The position numbers were made by a program, and so were the translations under genes. A DNA stretch of 10,277 bases, from positions 1 to 10,277 of the forward strand of contig JALUTE010000371.1 of assembly GCA_027058255.1 (NCBI GenBank), in the 5' to 3' direction. Below are positions 1 through 6,842 of the stretch, piece by piece. The stretch comes from Methyloligella sp. GTDB lineage: Bacteria > Pseudomonadota > Alphaproteobacteria > Rhizobiales > JALUTE01. Every line of letters starts with the position of its first letter. Position 1 is the stretch's first letter. Under the pieces are notes generated by a model. That model saw nothing but the letters and a program-made list of their open reading frames with translations, was not told where the DNA came from and did no database searches.

Positions 1-2229
1 CCCTGGGCTCGCCCGCCGCGTCGGCAGGGGGCGCGGTGCCGGCGTGCGTGTCAATGAGGAGCCGCCACTGGAGCTGGAGGCCGCAGCAGCCGTGCTGCGT
101 CCCCGGGCGGTGGCCGGGCGCATGGCGGCGGGCGAGCCCAGGGTGATGGTGGGCTTGGGCGCCGCCGATTCGTGGCGTGCCACGGCACTGGCCGCATCCG
201 CGGGCCCGGAGCTGCGGGCGGCAAGGCGCGATGCGGATGCGCCGGCGCCCGCGCCCTGCGTGACGACGTCAAGCCCGGGAATGGGCCCCGTCCCATCTCT
301 GCGCCGCACGCTGGCGACGTTGACGGGCTTGGCCGGCCGCCGCGGCGCGGACAGGGCGGCCGGACGGTTGAGCCGGACGGCCACGGTGCGGACCTTGCGC
401 GTGCCCGGGGCGACGGCGCGTGTTGCGCTGCTCGGGCGCAGGGTCGGTGTGGCGGCGCTCGAAGGCGCCGGCGCTGGCGCTGGCGCGGGCGCCGTGCTAC
501 CGGGCAGTCCGGAGATGGAGACACCGGGTATGGTCGCGGGCTCGGGCGCCGGCGGCGATGCGGACGAGCCGCCGGAGCTGGAACCCGCCCCGACCGCTGT
601 CGCGCCTGCAGCGCCGGCATCGGCGGTGCGCGTGCCGCTGCGGCCGAAGCGCTCGTAGATCACCTTGCCCTTGTGACGGAACTGCCGGCCGCCGGGCTCG
701 GCGGGCTTGACCTTCACGGGGCTCGGATCGGCGGCGATGACGGAGGGCTTGCCCGCGCCCCCATCACCGATGATCTGCTTGTAGGCGAAGGCGAGTCCGC
801 CGCCCACGAGAACGGCGCCGGCGAGGGCGGCGAGCACGAGCTTGCCCTTGGGGCGCGATGGCTCCTCCATGTCGGCCATGTCGGCCATGTCGCCATAGGC
901 TTCGCCCTCGCCCTCATAGGGCGCCTCGGTGGACGCATCGCCCGCGTAGAAGCCGCCGGCGTCCTGGAGCGTGTCGCCGGCGTTCCGATAGCCCTCCTGG
1001 GCATAGTCCTGGCGGCGATAGGCGTCGCTCGACGGATCGAAGCCCAGTGTCAGATCCGACGCGGCGGCCTGATCCGTCGCCGACCCTGCCCCTCCGAGGA
1101 CTGCCTCCTGACTCGCATAATAGGCGTCAAAGCCATGATCGGCCGCCTGGGAGCGCGGAAGATCGTGCTCGGCCGCCGGATCCGGCTGCGTTCCGGCCCG
1201 TTCCGGCTCCGATGCCGGCCGAGCGAAGGCGTGGGGCTCCGGCGCCGGCGCATGCGGCCCGCCCTCGTCATGACCGGAATAGAACGCGCTCAGCTCCTCG
1301 GCCGTGCGGCGGGCGACATCTGCGCTTGCCTCGGGGGACTCGTGCGCCTGTGCGGCAGGCAACTCGCCGCCCACCGGCTGGGAAAAGGGCGGCTGGGAGG
1401 ACTCGTGAAAGGCTGCGGCGGGCGCGGAATGAGGCTCGGTGGCCGGACCAGTCTCCCAGGCCGGCTGCTGGCCGTGAAATGCGGCCTGTGCGTGCGCATG
1501 CATGTCCGCGCCGGCGCCGGCTTCGCCCGCGCCCGCAGGATAGGGATCATGCACGCCCTGCTCCGGCGGATGCCCGGGGGCGGTGGGGGGCGGCGGCCCG
1601 CCCGGATGTTGCCCCGCATGCGGCTGATGCGCAGCGCCCGGCTGGGGCTCGCCGAATTGGGGCGGATCGGAGAATTGGGGCTCGATCCGGCCCTCGATCC
1701 GACCATGATGAGTCGCATCGGGGGCGTGCTGCCCGGCACCGGGGGCGGCGCCGCCATGGTGGTGCGGATATCCGGCGCCGGGATCGGGATGGCCGGGCGT
1801 GGCGGGCGGGACCTCGTCTGCGCCGGGCCAATCCCGCATCGGGGGGGGCGAGGGATAGCCGGGCTCACCCGAATGGGCGTAGCCTTGCGGGCTAGCCGCC
1901 GGCCGCTCGGCCTGGCTCTGGGGCAAGGGGCCCTCGGACATGGGGGCGCCACCGGGCGCCTGGGCCCGATGAGGCTCGCCATGGCCGTGACCGGCATGCT
2001 GCCGATTGACCGGGTCGTGCGCCAGGTCCGATTGATGCGGGGGTACGGGGCGGTGCCCTGCGGCCGGCTGATGCTGCGCGTGTGCAGGATTCGGGTCGCC
2101 GGGCCAGCGGCCGGTTTGCCCCTCATGTCCCCCGTCACGCGCCTCGGCGATGCGATCGCGATCGTCCGGGTTCACGGGCGCGTTTCCACGCCTGCGCCCA
2201 AACACCGTCGGGTCGTCTGAGTTCGCCAT
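1..2229 (-). CDS. Large Pro/His/Ala-rich single-pass membrane protein, probable SPOR-domain protein (C-terminus beyond window)
   Basis: The frame is open without a stop for 743 codons from an ATG at 2229 to the window edge, so the C-terminus is missing. The start MANSDDPTVFGRR follows a purine-rich AAGGGAAAG about five bases upstream. Residues 1 to about 420 are low complexity, rich in Pro, Gly, Ala, Gln and especially His (about 34 His by hand count). An acidic stretch (about 424-456) with DMADMADM precedes SRPKGK and one transmembrane helix, LVLAALAGAVLVGGGLAFAY (464-483). After it come KQIIGDGG, PVKVKPAEPGG (504-514), KVIYERFG (522-529) and RKVRTVAVR (611-619), then an Ala/Pro/Ser-rich linker. 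From memory these phrases are typical of Rhizobiales SPOR proteins, which sit downstream of argS and end in a periplasmic SPOR domain that binds denuded septal glycan. The SPOR domain itself is not in the window, so the family call is inference from linker phrases and gene order; the membrane topology (N-in, long periplasmic tail) is read directly. Confidence 0.8.
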   Translation of the reverse strand, partial: MANSDDPTVFGRRRGNAPVNPDDRDRIAEARDGGHEGQTGRWPGDPNPAHAQHQPAAGHRPVPPHQSDLAHDPVNRQHAGHGHGEPHRAQAPGGAPMSEGPLPQSQAERPAASPQGYAHSGEPGYPSPPPMRDWPGADEVPPATPGHPDPGAGYPHHHGGAAPGAGQHAPDATHHGRIEGRIEPQFSDPPQFGEPQPGAAHQPHAGQHPGGPPPPTAPGHPPEQGVHDPYPAGAGEAGAGADMHAHAQAAFHGQQPAWETGPATEPHSAPAAAFHESSQPPFSQPVGGELPAAQAHESPEASADVARRTAEELSAFYSGHDEGGPHAPAPEPHAFARPASEPERAGTQPDPAAEHDLPRSQAADHGFDAYYASQEAVLGGAGSATDQAAASDLTLGFDPSSDAYRRQDYAQEGYRNAGDTLQDAGGFYAGDASTEAPYEGEGEAYGDMADMADMEEPSRPKGKLVLAALAGAVLVGGGLAFAYKQIIGDGGAGKPSVIAADPSPVKVKPAEPGGRQFRHKGKVIYERFGRSGTRTADAGAAGATAVGAGSSSGGSSASPPAPEPATIPGVSISGLPGSTAPAPAPAPAPSSAATPTLRPSSATRAVAPGTRKVRTVAVRLNRPAALSAPRRPAKPVNVASVRRRDGTGPIPGLDVVTQGAGAGASASRLAARSSGPADAASAVARHESAAPKPTITLGSPAAMRPATARGRSTAAAASSSSGGSSLTRTPAPRPLPTRRASPG
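868..894. repeat. Three tandem 9-bp units inside the SPOR-type gene
   Basis: CATGTCGGC occurs twice, followed by CATGTCGCC, at a 9-bp period. On the minus strand this encodes the Asp-Met-Ala repeat (DMADMADM) in the acidic stretch just before the positively charged SRPKGK and the transmembrane helix. It is in frame and changes only the length of a disordered juxtamembrane segment, so it is probably a length-variable spot with no separate function. Confidence 0.6.
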
Positions 2230-2447
2230 AGCGCTTTCCCTTCGAGACGAAGACTGCTGCTCTCCCGCCGTGCAGGAACGAGCCACCGATCCGGGTGCCT
2301 CCTCCTCCCTCTAGACAAGGCCCTCTTTACCGTTTCGGATGCGCGATCACCACGCACCGCACCGCCTCCGGGATTGTCCACGGACCACCGGATGCGGATC
2401 GCTTGCCGGGTCGAGATTGATCGCGTCATCCCACCGAATCGAAGTGT

Positions 2448-2476
2448 AGCGCATCTCGCTTCTCAGCGCATCTCGC
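2448..2476. repeat. 12-bp direct repeat spanning the argS stop codon
   Basis: AGCGCATCTCGC occurs at 2448-2459 and again at 2465-2476, a period of 17 bp. The second copy covers the last codons of argS and one base of its TGA; the first lies just downstream. It looks like a small local duplication. The rest of the 233-bp gap between argS and the SPOR-type gene (2230-2462) shows no gene, no convincing intrinsic terminator and no clear promoter that I can read. Confidence 0.5.
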
Positions 2477-4229
2477 GCGGCGCTCCGACGCCAAGGATCG
2501 CGAGGCCGGTTCCGAGGACCTGGACGGTGGCGGTGACGAGGGCGACTCGTGCCGCGGTCAGGGCTCTATCGTCCTCTCGGATAAAGCGCAATTGTGGCCG
2601 ATCTTTGCCTCGATTCCACTGGGTGTGGAGCTCGGAGGCCACCTCATGGAGGTAGAAGGCGACGCGGTGCGGCTCATGGGCTGCGGCGGCGCTCTCGATC
2701 AGCCGCGGGAAGGCGGCGAGGCGCTTCATCAGCGCGATCTCGCCCTCGTCCACCAGGAGGGCGAGATCGGCCTCGCGCACCTCGCGCCCATGCGGCTTCA
2801 TGCCGGGGAACGCGGCCTCGGCATTGCGGAAGAGCGAGTGGCCGCGGGCATGGGCATATTGGACGTAGAAGACCGGATTGTCGCGCGACTTCTCCACGAC
2901 CTTGACGAAATCGAAATCGAGGGGCGCATCGTTCTTGCGATAGAGCATCATGAAGCGCACCGGGTCGGGGCCGACCTCGGCGACGACGTCGGCGAGGGTG
3001 ACGAAGGTGCCGGCCCGCTTGGACATCTTGAGCGGCTCGCCGGCCCGGTAGAGATTGACGAGCTGGCAGATCTTGATGTCGAGATCGGCCTTGCCGTCGG
3101 TGAGGGCCTTCACCGCTGCCTTCATCCGTTTGACATAGCCGCCATGATCGGCGCCCCACACGTCGATCATGGTCCTGAAGCCGCGCCGGAACTTGTTGCG
3201 GTGATAGGCCATGTCGGAGGCGAAATAGGTGTAGCTGCCGTCGGACTTGACCAGCGGCCGGTCCACGTCGTCGCCGAAGTCGGTCGCGCGGAAAAGGAGC
3301 TGCTCGCGCGCCTCCCAGTCCTCGGGGCGCTTGCCCTTGGGAGGCGGCAGGCGGCCCTTGTAGACGAGGCCCTTGTCCTGAAGCTCGACAATGGTGCGCA
3401 GCACCTGGTCGCGCCCGCTCACCAGCGTGCTCTCGTTGAAGTTCTTGTCATGCCGGATGCCGAGGCGGGCGAGATCGCGCGAGATGGCCCTCTTGATGGC
3501 CGGGAGCGAGTAGGCGCGGACCAGTTTCAGGGCCAGGGGCTCGGGATAGTCGAGCAGGCGCCGGCCGTAGCGCTTGGCAAGGTGGGCGCCATGCGCCTTG
3601 AGATAGTCGCCCGGATAGAGGTCGTCGGGGAAGCGGCCGATCTTCTCGCCCAGGGCCTCGCGATAGCGCAGAAGCACGGATTTGAGCAGCTTGTCGATCT
3701 GGGCGCCGGCGTCGTTCCAGTAATATTCGCGGGTGACGTCGAAACCGGCGAACTCCAGAAGGTTGGCCAGCGCGTCGCCGAACACGGCGCCCCGGCCATG
3801 GCCCACATGCAGGGGGCCGGTGGGATTGGCGGATACATATTCCACGTTCACCCGCTCACCCCTGCCGAGCCTGGAGCGCCCGAAGGCATCGCGCCGGCGA
3901 AGAATGGCTGCGACCACACCCTGCCAGGCGGCGGGCTCTAGGGTCAGGTTGATGAAGCCGGGGCCGGCCACCTCCACCCTCGCCACGTCGTCGCCCCGGG
4001 CAAGACGTTCGGCGAGCAGCTCGGCAATGGCGCGCGGTTTCTTGCGGGCCGGCTTGGCGAGCACCATGGCGGCATTGGTGGCGATGTCGCCATGGCTCGC
4101 CTCGCGCGGGGGCTCGACCGAAAGGCCCCGCGGCGGCAGTGCCCCCCGGGGCAGCGCGAGGGCGCCGTCCTTCACGAGCGCGCCCACAGCCTCGATGATT
4201 CGCTTCTCGAATTCGGCAAAAATGTTCAT
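2463..4229 (-). CDS. argS: Arginyl-tRNA synthetase (class I)
   Basis: Cytoplasmic enzyme that charges tRNA-Arg with arginine using ATP. The 588 residues match the usual bacterial ArgRS length. The N-terminal tRNA-recognition (Add-1 type) domain covers about residues 1-115. The class I signature [13 protein letters not shown] has its HIGH motif as HVGH (141-144), and the second signature is KMSKR (401-405). The C-terminal helical anticodon-binding (DALR) domain starts near VQYAHAR (456-462). I chose [10 protein letters not shown] at 4229 as the start because ArgRS proteins typically begin with a short Asn-Ile/Leu-Phe segment. An in-frame ATG 16 codons upstream (4277) would add an arginine-rich tail unlike the family. 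A G-rich stretch (GGCGGGGGACGGG) precedes the chosen start. The gene follows dgt after 146 bp on the same strand and precedes the SPOR-type gene, so co-transcription is plausible but not shown. Confidence 0.97.
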   Translation of the reverse strand: MNIFAEFEKRIIEAVGALVKDGALALPRGALPPRGLSVEPPREASHGDIATNAAMVLAKPARKKPRAIAELLAERLARGDDVARVEVAGPGFINLTLEPAAWQGVVAAILRRRDAFGRSRLGRGERVNVEYVSANPTGPLHVGHGRGAVFGDALANLLEFAGFDVTREYYWNDAGAQIDKLLKSVLLRYREALGEKIGRFPDDLYPGDYLKAHGAHLAKRYGRRLLDYPEPLALKLVRAYSLPAIKRAISRDLARLGIRHDKNFNESTLVSGRDQVLRTIVELQDKGLVYKGRLPPPKGKRPEDWEAREQLLFRATDFGDDVDRPLVKSDGSYTYFASDMAYHRNKFRRGFRTMIDVWGADHGGYVKRMKAAVKALTDGKADLDIKICQLVNLYRAGEPLKMSKRAGTFVTLADVVAEVGPDPVRFMMLYRKNDAPLDFDFVKVVEKSRDNPVFYVQYAHARGHSLFRNAEAAFPGMKPHGREVREADLALLVDEGEIALMKRLAAFPRLIESAAAAHEPHRVAFYLHEVASELHTQWNRGKDRPQLRFIREDDRALTAARVALVTATVQVLGTGLAILGVGAPREMR

Positions 4230-4375
4230 CGGAAAGCCCGTCCCCCGCCTCGCGCATGGCCCGTCGTCGAGCCGCAATGCCCGCCGTCCGCGGCACCGCG
4301 CATCCGGCCCGGACCAGCGCGCGCACCGCCTCCTGTCTCTGAAGGATGAAGCCCAGTTCGCCGAGCCCGGTCCGC

Positions 4376-5635
4376 CTAGCTCAAATCCGGAGTGTCGTCA
4401 AACAGGCGCCGATGTTCGCAGACGGCATAGCGGTCGGTCATGCCGGCGACGAAATCGCACGCGGTGAGCGCCCGCGCGGCCTCGCTCTTGGCGCCATCGC
4501 CATCCTGGATCGCAGTGCGCCAGCGTTCCGGCAGGTGCTCGGGATGGGCCGTGTAATGGCGGACGAGATCGCGAATGACGGCCTCGGCGCTCTGCATGAC
4601 GCGCATGACCCGGTGGTGACGATAGACCCGGCGGAACAGAAAGGCGCGGAGTTCGTCGAGCGCGCTGCGCATGCCGGCGGAAAAGGTGACGACGGGCGCG
4701 GCGGCGGCGCGAATGTCGCGCGCGCTCTGCGGGGCGAGGCGGGCGAGACGCTTGCGGGCCTCGTCCACCACGTCGTTCACCATGTGGGTGATGAGGCGCC
4801 GGTTGACCTCGTAGATCATGCGCGGGCGGTCCAGCCGGCCATGGCGCGCCTCGACGTCGGCGATGAAACGGGCCGCGAGCGGCACCTCGGCGAGATCGCC
4901 GAAGTCGATGAGGCCCGCACGCAGGCCGTCATCCATGTCGTGATTGTTGTAGGCGATATCGTCGGCCACGGCCGCGACCTGCGCCTCGGCGGAGGGCTGG
5001 CTGGCCAGATCGAGCGGGTGCTCGCGGTCATAGGCGCGAATGATGGGATGGAGCGCGGGCGTGCCATCGCCTCGGGCCGACTGCGGTGCGGTCTCGCACG
5101 CCGTCAGCGGGCCGTTGTGCTTCACGAGGCCCTCCAGCGTCTCCCAGGTGAGGTTGAGGCCGTCGAAGCCGGCATATTTGCGCTCGAGCGCGGTGACGAC
5201 GCGCAGGCTCTGGGCGTTGTGATCGAAGCCGCCATGGGGCGCCATCACGGCGTCGAGGGCACGCTCGCCGGCATGGCCGAAGGGCGGATGGCCGAGGTCG
5301 TGGGCGAGCGCGATGGCCTCCGCCAGATCCTCGTCGAGGCGAAGCAGCCGCGCGATGGTGCGGGCGATCTGGGCCACCTCCAGCGTGTGGGTGAGGCGCG
5401 TGCGATAGTGGTCGCCCTCATGGTGGAGGAAGACCTGGGTCTTGTAGGTGAGACGCCGGAAGGCGGTGCTGTGGATGATCCGGTCGCGGTCGCGCTGATA
5501 GGGGCTGCGTGTCGGGCAGTCCGGCTCGGCGATGCGGCGCCCGCGGCTCTCCTCGGGCCGCACGGCATAGGGCGCGCGCCATGCAGGGCGCTTCCCTGCC
5601 TGACCGCGCCTCAAAGTGTCGTGGCGACTTGACAT
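4376..5635 (-). CDS. dgt: Deoxyguanosinetriphosphate triphosphohydrolase-like protein (HD domain)
   Basis: HD-superfamily enzyme of the dGTPase family, which splits dNTPs (classically dGTP) to the nucleoside and triphosphate and helps balance dNTP pools. All 419 residues fit the alphaproteobacterial dGTPase-like type. The entry block [24 protein letters not shown] segment (about residues 41-60, here starting CPTRSP) leads to [11 protein letters not shown]. The metal-binding H...HD...D set is visible as H83 in [14 protein letters not shown]112-D113 in [11 protein letters not shown], and D225 in [11 protein letters not shown]. The C-terminal helical part ends FDDTPDLS. The ATG at 5635 has AGG five to seven bases upstream and gives the normal N-terminal length. 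Substrate specificity cannot be read from sequence; this shorter branch is often annotated only as 'dGTPase-like'. It is divergent from erpA (133-bp gap) and upstream of argS, an order I know from other Rhizobiales. Confidence 0.95.
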   Translation of the reverse strand: MSSRHDTLRRGQAGKRPAWRAPYAVRPEESRGRRIAEPDCPTRSPYQRDRDRIIHSTAFRRLTYKTQVFLHHEGDHYRTRLTHTLEVAQIARTIARLLRLDEDLAEAIALAHDLGHPPFGHAGERALDAVMAPHGGFDHNAQSLRVVTALERKYAGFDGLNLTWETLEGLVKHNGPLTACETAPQSARGDGTPALHPIIRAYDREHPLDLASQPSAEAQVAAVADDIAYNNHDMDDGLRAGLIDFGDLAEVPLAARFIADVEARHGRLDRPRMIYEVNRRLITHMVNDVVDEARKRLARLAPQSARDIRAAAAPVVTFSAGMRSALDELRAFLFRRVYRHHRVMRVMQSAEAVIRDLVRHYTAHPEHLPERWRTAIQDGDGAKSEAARALTACDFVAGMTDRYAVCEHRRLFDDTPDLS

Positions 5636-5663
5636 TGCGCCTCGCGCGTCTCAACTGCTTTGC

Positions 5664-5696
5664 ATGGGCTCGCCGGCAAGCGAGCAGGGATCCCAT
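5664..5696. repeat. Inverted repeat (nested stem) in dgt/erpA gap
   Basis: GCTCGC (5668-5673) and GCGAGC (5680-5685) are perfect 6-bp arms around a 6-base loop. An outer ATGGG (5664-5668) can also pair with CCCAT (5692-5696), leaving an unpaired stretch on one side. It could be a DNA operator or a small RNA hairpin in the dgt or erpA leader. There is no T-run, so it is not an intrinsic terminator. In DNA this rich in G+C, short dyads also arise by chance. Confidence 0.4.
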
Positions 5697-5707
5697 CATA
5701 GCGGATG

Positions 5708-5725
5708 CGCCGCGCGCGAGCGGCG
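5708..5725. repeat. Second inverted repeat in dgt/erpA gap
   Basis: CGCCGC (5708-5713) and GCGGCG (5720-5725) are perfect 6-bp arms around the 6-base loop GCGCGA. The geometry (6-6-6) is the same as in the dyad at 5668-5685, and the two centres are 40 bp apart. The arm sequences differ, so these are not two copies of one operator. Confidence 0.35.
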
Positions 5726-5768
5726 AATCAGTTGCGGGGCCCATCACACCATCGCCAGGGCAGGGACA

Positions 5769-6113
5769 ATGAGCAAGACCGCTGAGACAGAGAAGGTGAG
5801 CGTGAGCGAGCGCGCCGCGCGCCGCATTTGCGAGATCGTCGCCTCCGAGCCTCCAGGAACGATGCTGCGGGTCAGTGTGGAGGGGGGCGGCTGCTCGGGC
5901 TTTCAGTACAAGTTCGACCTGGTGCGGGAGCGCGCCGAGGACGATCTGGTGATCGAGCGCGATGGCGCCGTGGTCGTCGTCGACCCGGTATCGGTGATGT
6001 ACATGGAAGGCTCGGTCATCGACTTCGTGGACGACCTGATCGGCGCATCGTTCCAGATTCAGAACCCGAATGCGACCGCCTCCTGCGGCTGTGGCACCAG
6101 CTTCTCCATCTGA
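5769..6113 (+). CDS. erpA: Iron-sulfur cluster insertion protein ErpA-type (A-type carrier)
   Basis: A 114-residue cytoplasmic protein of the HesB/IscA/SufA family, which accepts Fe-S clusters from the assembly scaffold and hands them to apo-enzymes. The three conserved cysteines are present: C42 in the GGGCSGFQYKF motif, and C106 and C108 in the C-terminal SCGCGTSFS. The segment between includes SVMYMEGSVIDFVDDL, typical of the family. I chose the ATG at 5769 (MSKTAETEKVSVSE) because it has an AGGGA ribosome binding site and normal length; an in-frame ATG at 5616 would add 51 residues reading through the promoter region and overlap dgt. The symbol erpA follows usual alphaproteobacterial naming and the dgt neighbourhood; IscA or SufA cannot be wholly excluded by sequence alone, but no isc or suf genes are next to it. 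The gene is monocistronic here, with a convergent neighbour 116 bp downstream. Confidence 0.93.
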   Translation: MSKTAETEKVSVSERAARRICEIVASEPPGTMLRVSVEGGGCSGFQYKFDLVRERAEDDLVIERDGAVVVVDPVSVMYMEGSVIDFVDDLIGASFQIQNPNATASCGCGTSFSI

Positions 6114-6182
6114 TCCATGTGACCCATGCCCGAGAGCCAGTCCCTTCGCCCTTTTCTGGCAGGGGCGCGGGGGTTGACGGCG

Positions 6183-6198
6183 CGGCGGTGTTCCGCCG
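6183..6198. terminator. GC-rich hairpin in convergent gap, possible bidirectional terminator
   Basis: CGGCGG (6183-6188), loop TGTT, CCGCCG (6193-6198) form a perfect 6-bp stem in the 116-bp gap between the convergent ends of erpA and the small membrane protein. No T-run follows on either strand, so as an intrinsic terminator it would be weak; the position is the main argument. Chance is a fair alternative in this G+C-rich DNA. Confidence 0.3.
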
Positions 6199-6229
6199 GG
6201 GGCGGAGCGGGCCGGATCGCGCGCCGGGA

Positions 6230-6589
6230 TCAGACGGGGCCGCGAATGTGGATCTCGTACCAGGCGGCGACGAGGGCGATCAGCAGCAGGGGCAGAACGA
6301 TCGCAAACCGCGCCAGGGATTTGAGGCCGAAGGTGTTGGCGATCCAGGCGATGCCGATGCCCGCCGCGGGCAGCCCCCAAAGCAGGATATAGGGATAGTT
6401 CAGCAGCTCCGGGCGGGTGAAGCGATTGAGGGGCGACCAGGTGGCGGCCGACATGGGATCGGCCAGGAAAGCGCCGACGACGCGCCACGCAAACAGGCAA
6501 ATGCCGGCGAACAGGACGTTCACCGCGGTCATGATCTTGAGGCCGATATTGCGCTCGTAGCGGCGCCCTTCGTAATTGACCAAATCCAT
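6230..6589 (-). CDS. Small membrane protein with three predicted helices, family not recognised
   Basis: A 119-residue protein I do not recognise. It starts with a charged cytoplasmic-looking segment MDLVNYEGRRYERN, followed by three hydrophobic stretches: about 18-41 (KIMTAVNVLFAGICLFAWRV), about 66-87 (PYILLWGLPAAGIGIAWIAN) and about 94-112 (RFAIVLPLLLIALVAAWYE). A polar loop (43-64, DPMSAATWSPLNRFTRPELL) joins the first two, and the tail is EIHIRGPV. There are no catalytic-looking motifs and one cysteine (C31). The ATG at 6589 is chosen because GGAG lies eight bases upstream. An in-frame ATG at 6778 would add a 63-residue Arg/Lys-rich extension that reads through the tandem repeat and lacks a membrane or domain signature. 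It is convergent with erpA and 253 bp downstream of queF on the same strand, so it is probably its own transcription unit. G/C-biased third positions and the good ribosome binding site support a real gene. Confidence 0.75.
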   Translation of the reverse strand: MDLVNYEGRRYERNIGLKIMTAVNVLFAGICLFAWRVVGAFLADPMSAATWSPLNRFTRPELLNYPYILLWGLPAAGIGIAWIANTFGLKSLARFAIVLPLLLIALVAAWYEIHIRGPV

Positions 6590-6651
6590 GGCTCTTGCTC
6601 CAAGGGCAGAGTCCGAACTCCCGCACGCGGCTCGAGCGGGCCCCGGCACGT

Positions 6652-6711
6652 TCTTCCTTCGCCCGGTCTTTCTTTGACCCGTCTTCCTTCGCCCTGTCTT
6701 CCCTCGATTCG
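6652..6711. repeat. Four tandem 15-bp units upstream of the small membrane protein
   Basis: The units are TCTTCCTTCGCCCGG (6652), TCTTTCTTTGACCCG (6667), TCTTCCTTCGCCCTG (6682) and TCTTCCCTCGATTCG (6697). Units 1 and 3 match at 14 of 15 positions, units 1 and 2 at 11, and units 1 and 4 at 10. The strand is sharply biased: pyrimidine-rich on plus, so the leader RNA of the minus-strand gene would be purine-rich with repeated GAAGGAAGA. If the gene started at 6778, the units would read as basic pentapeptides (GRRKT, GQRKT, GRRKN). I favour a non-coding leader. Confidence 0.75.
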
Positions 6712-6715
6712 CACT

Positions 6716-6830
6716 GTTATACCGGAAAGGCGTCAAAAGAGTATGACGTTTCGCACCCCTGTGGAAGAGTAAATGCAAAGTTATCGGAAACTTTTACAGT
6801 CTTGCCTTGCCAAAGTCTTGCTTTGCGTTC
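6716..6830. promoter_or_regulatory. A+T-rich intergenic stretch with inverted repeats, probable promoter/operator region of the small membrane protein
   Basis: By hand count about 43% G+C over 6716-6795, far below the surroundings. It holds CGTCA/TGACG arms (6731-6735 and 6744-6748, 8-base loop), AAAGTT/AACTTT arms (6777-6782 and 6789-6794, 6-base loop) and CAAAG/CTTTG arms (6811-6815 and 6821-6825, 5-base loop). GTCTTGC[C/T]TTGC is repeated directly at 6799 and 6815. On the minus strand TTGACG (6736-6731) and TATAAC (6721-6716) resemble -35 and -10 elements, but only nine bases lie between them, so they are not a normal pair. The stretch lies between the queF stop and the small membrane gene. 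One of the dyads could instead help end queF transcription, though no clean T-run follows. Confidence 0.45.
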
Positions 6831-6842
6831 CGCGATGAGGCA

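Larger units (their letters stand above)
5636..5768. promoter_or_regulatory. Divergent dgt/erpA promoter region
   Basis: This 133-bp non-coding gap lies between the divergent starts of dgt (5635) and erpA (5769) and must carry the erpA promoter and probably the dgt promoter. I could not pick a convincing -35/-10 pair, and I see no recognisable Irr, RirA or IscR operator. It holds two short dyads and a GGGATCCC palindrome (5687-5694). A GGCAGGGA stretch just before 5769 serves as the erpA ribosome binding site. Confidence 0.6.

Noticed and set aside
1290..2138. 282-codon minus-strand open frame inside the SPOR-type gene
   Set aside because: It is a shifted frame of the same low-complexity DNA (Pro/Arg/Ser-rich), without a ribosome binding site. 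The frame from 2229 is longer, and contains the membrane helix.
172..2220. 682-codon open frame on the plus strand opposite the SPOR-type gene
   Set aside because: It lies in exact codon register with the minus-strand gene. Plus-strand stops there would need TTA, CTA or TCA codons in the real gene, which are rare at this base composition. Its translation is Gly/Arg/Ala-rich with no domain, while the minus frame has a clear transmembrane helix and SPOR-linker phrases.
2172..2429. 85-codon minus-strand open frame in the argS-SPOR gap
   Set aside because: It overlaps the start of the SPOR-type gene in another frame and shows no domain or convincing ribosome binding site.
2592..3941. 449-codon open frame antisense to argS
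   Set aside because: Same codon-register shadow effect; argS carries full HVGH and KMSKR motifs on the other strand.
4346..5632. 428-codon open frame antisense to dgt
   Set aside because: Codon-register shadow of dgt, which has all HD metal residues and normal length.
5616..5768. N-terminal extension of ErpA by 51 residues
   Set aside because: It would overlap dgt and translate the divergent promoter region; ErpA-type proteins are about 110-120 residues and the ATG at 5769 has a good ribosome binding site.
6130..6160. GCCAG...CTGGC hairpin as an erpA terminator
   Set aside because: Only 5-bp arms with a 10-base loop and no T-run after the stem; the GC hairpin at 6183-6198 is a slightly better candidate.
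5418..6626. 402-codon minus-strand open frame crossing dgt's 5' end, the promoter gap and erpA
   Set aside because: It runs through three unrelated regions in a different frame, is Arg/Pro/Ala-rich, and conflicts with well-supported dgt, erpA and membrane-protein frames.
6716..6736. TTGACG and TATAAC as a minus-strand promoter
   Set aside because: Only nine bases separate the boxes, against about 17 needed; each alone has no good partner at the right distance.
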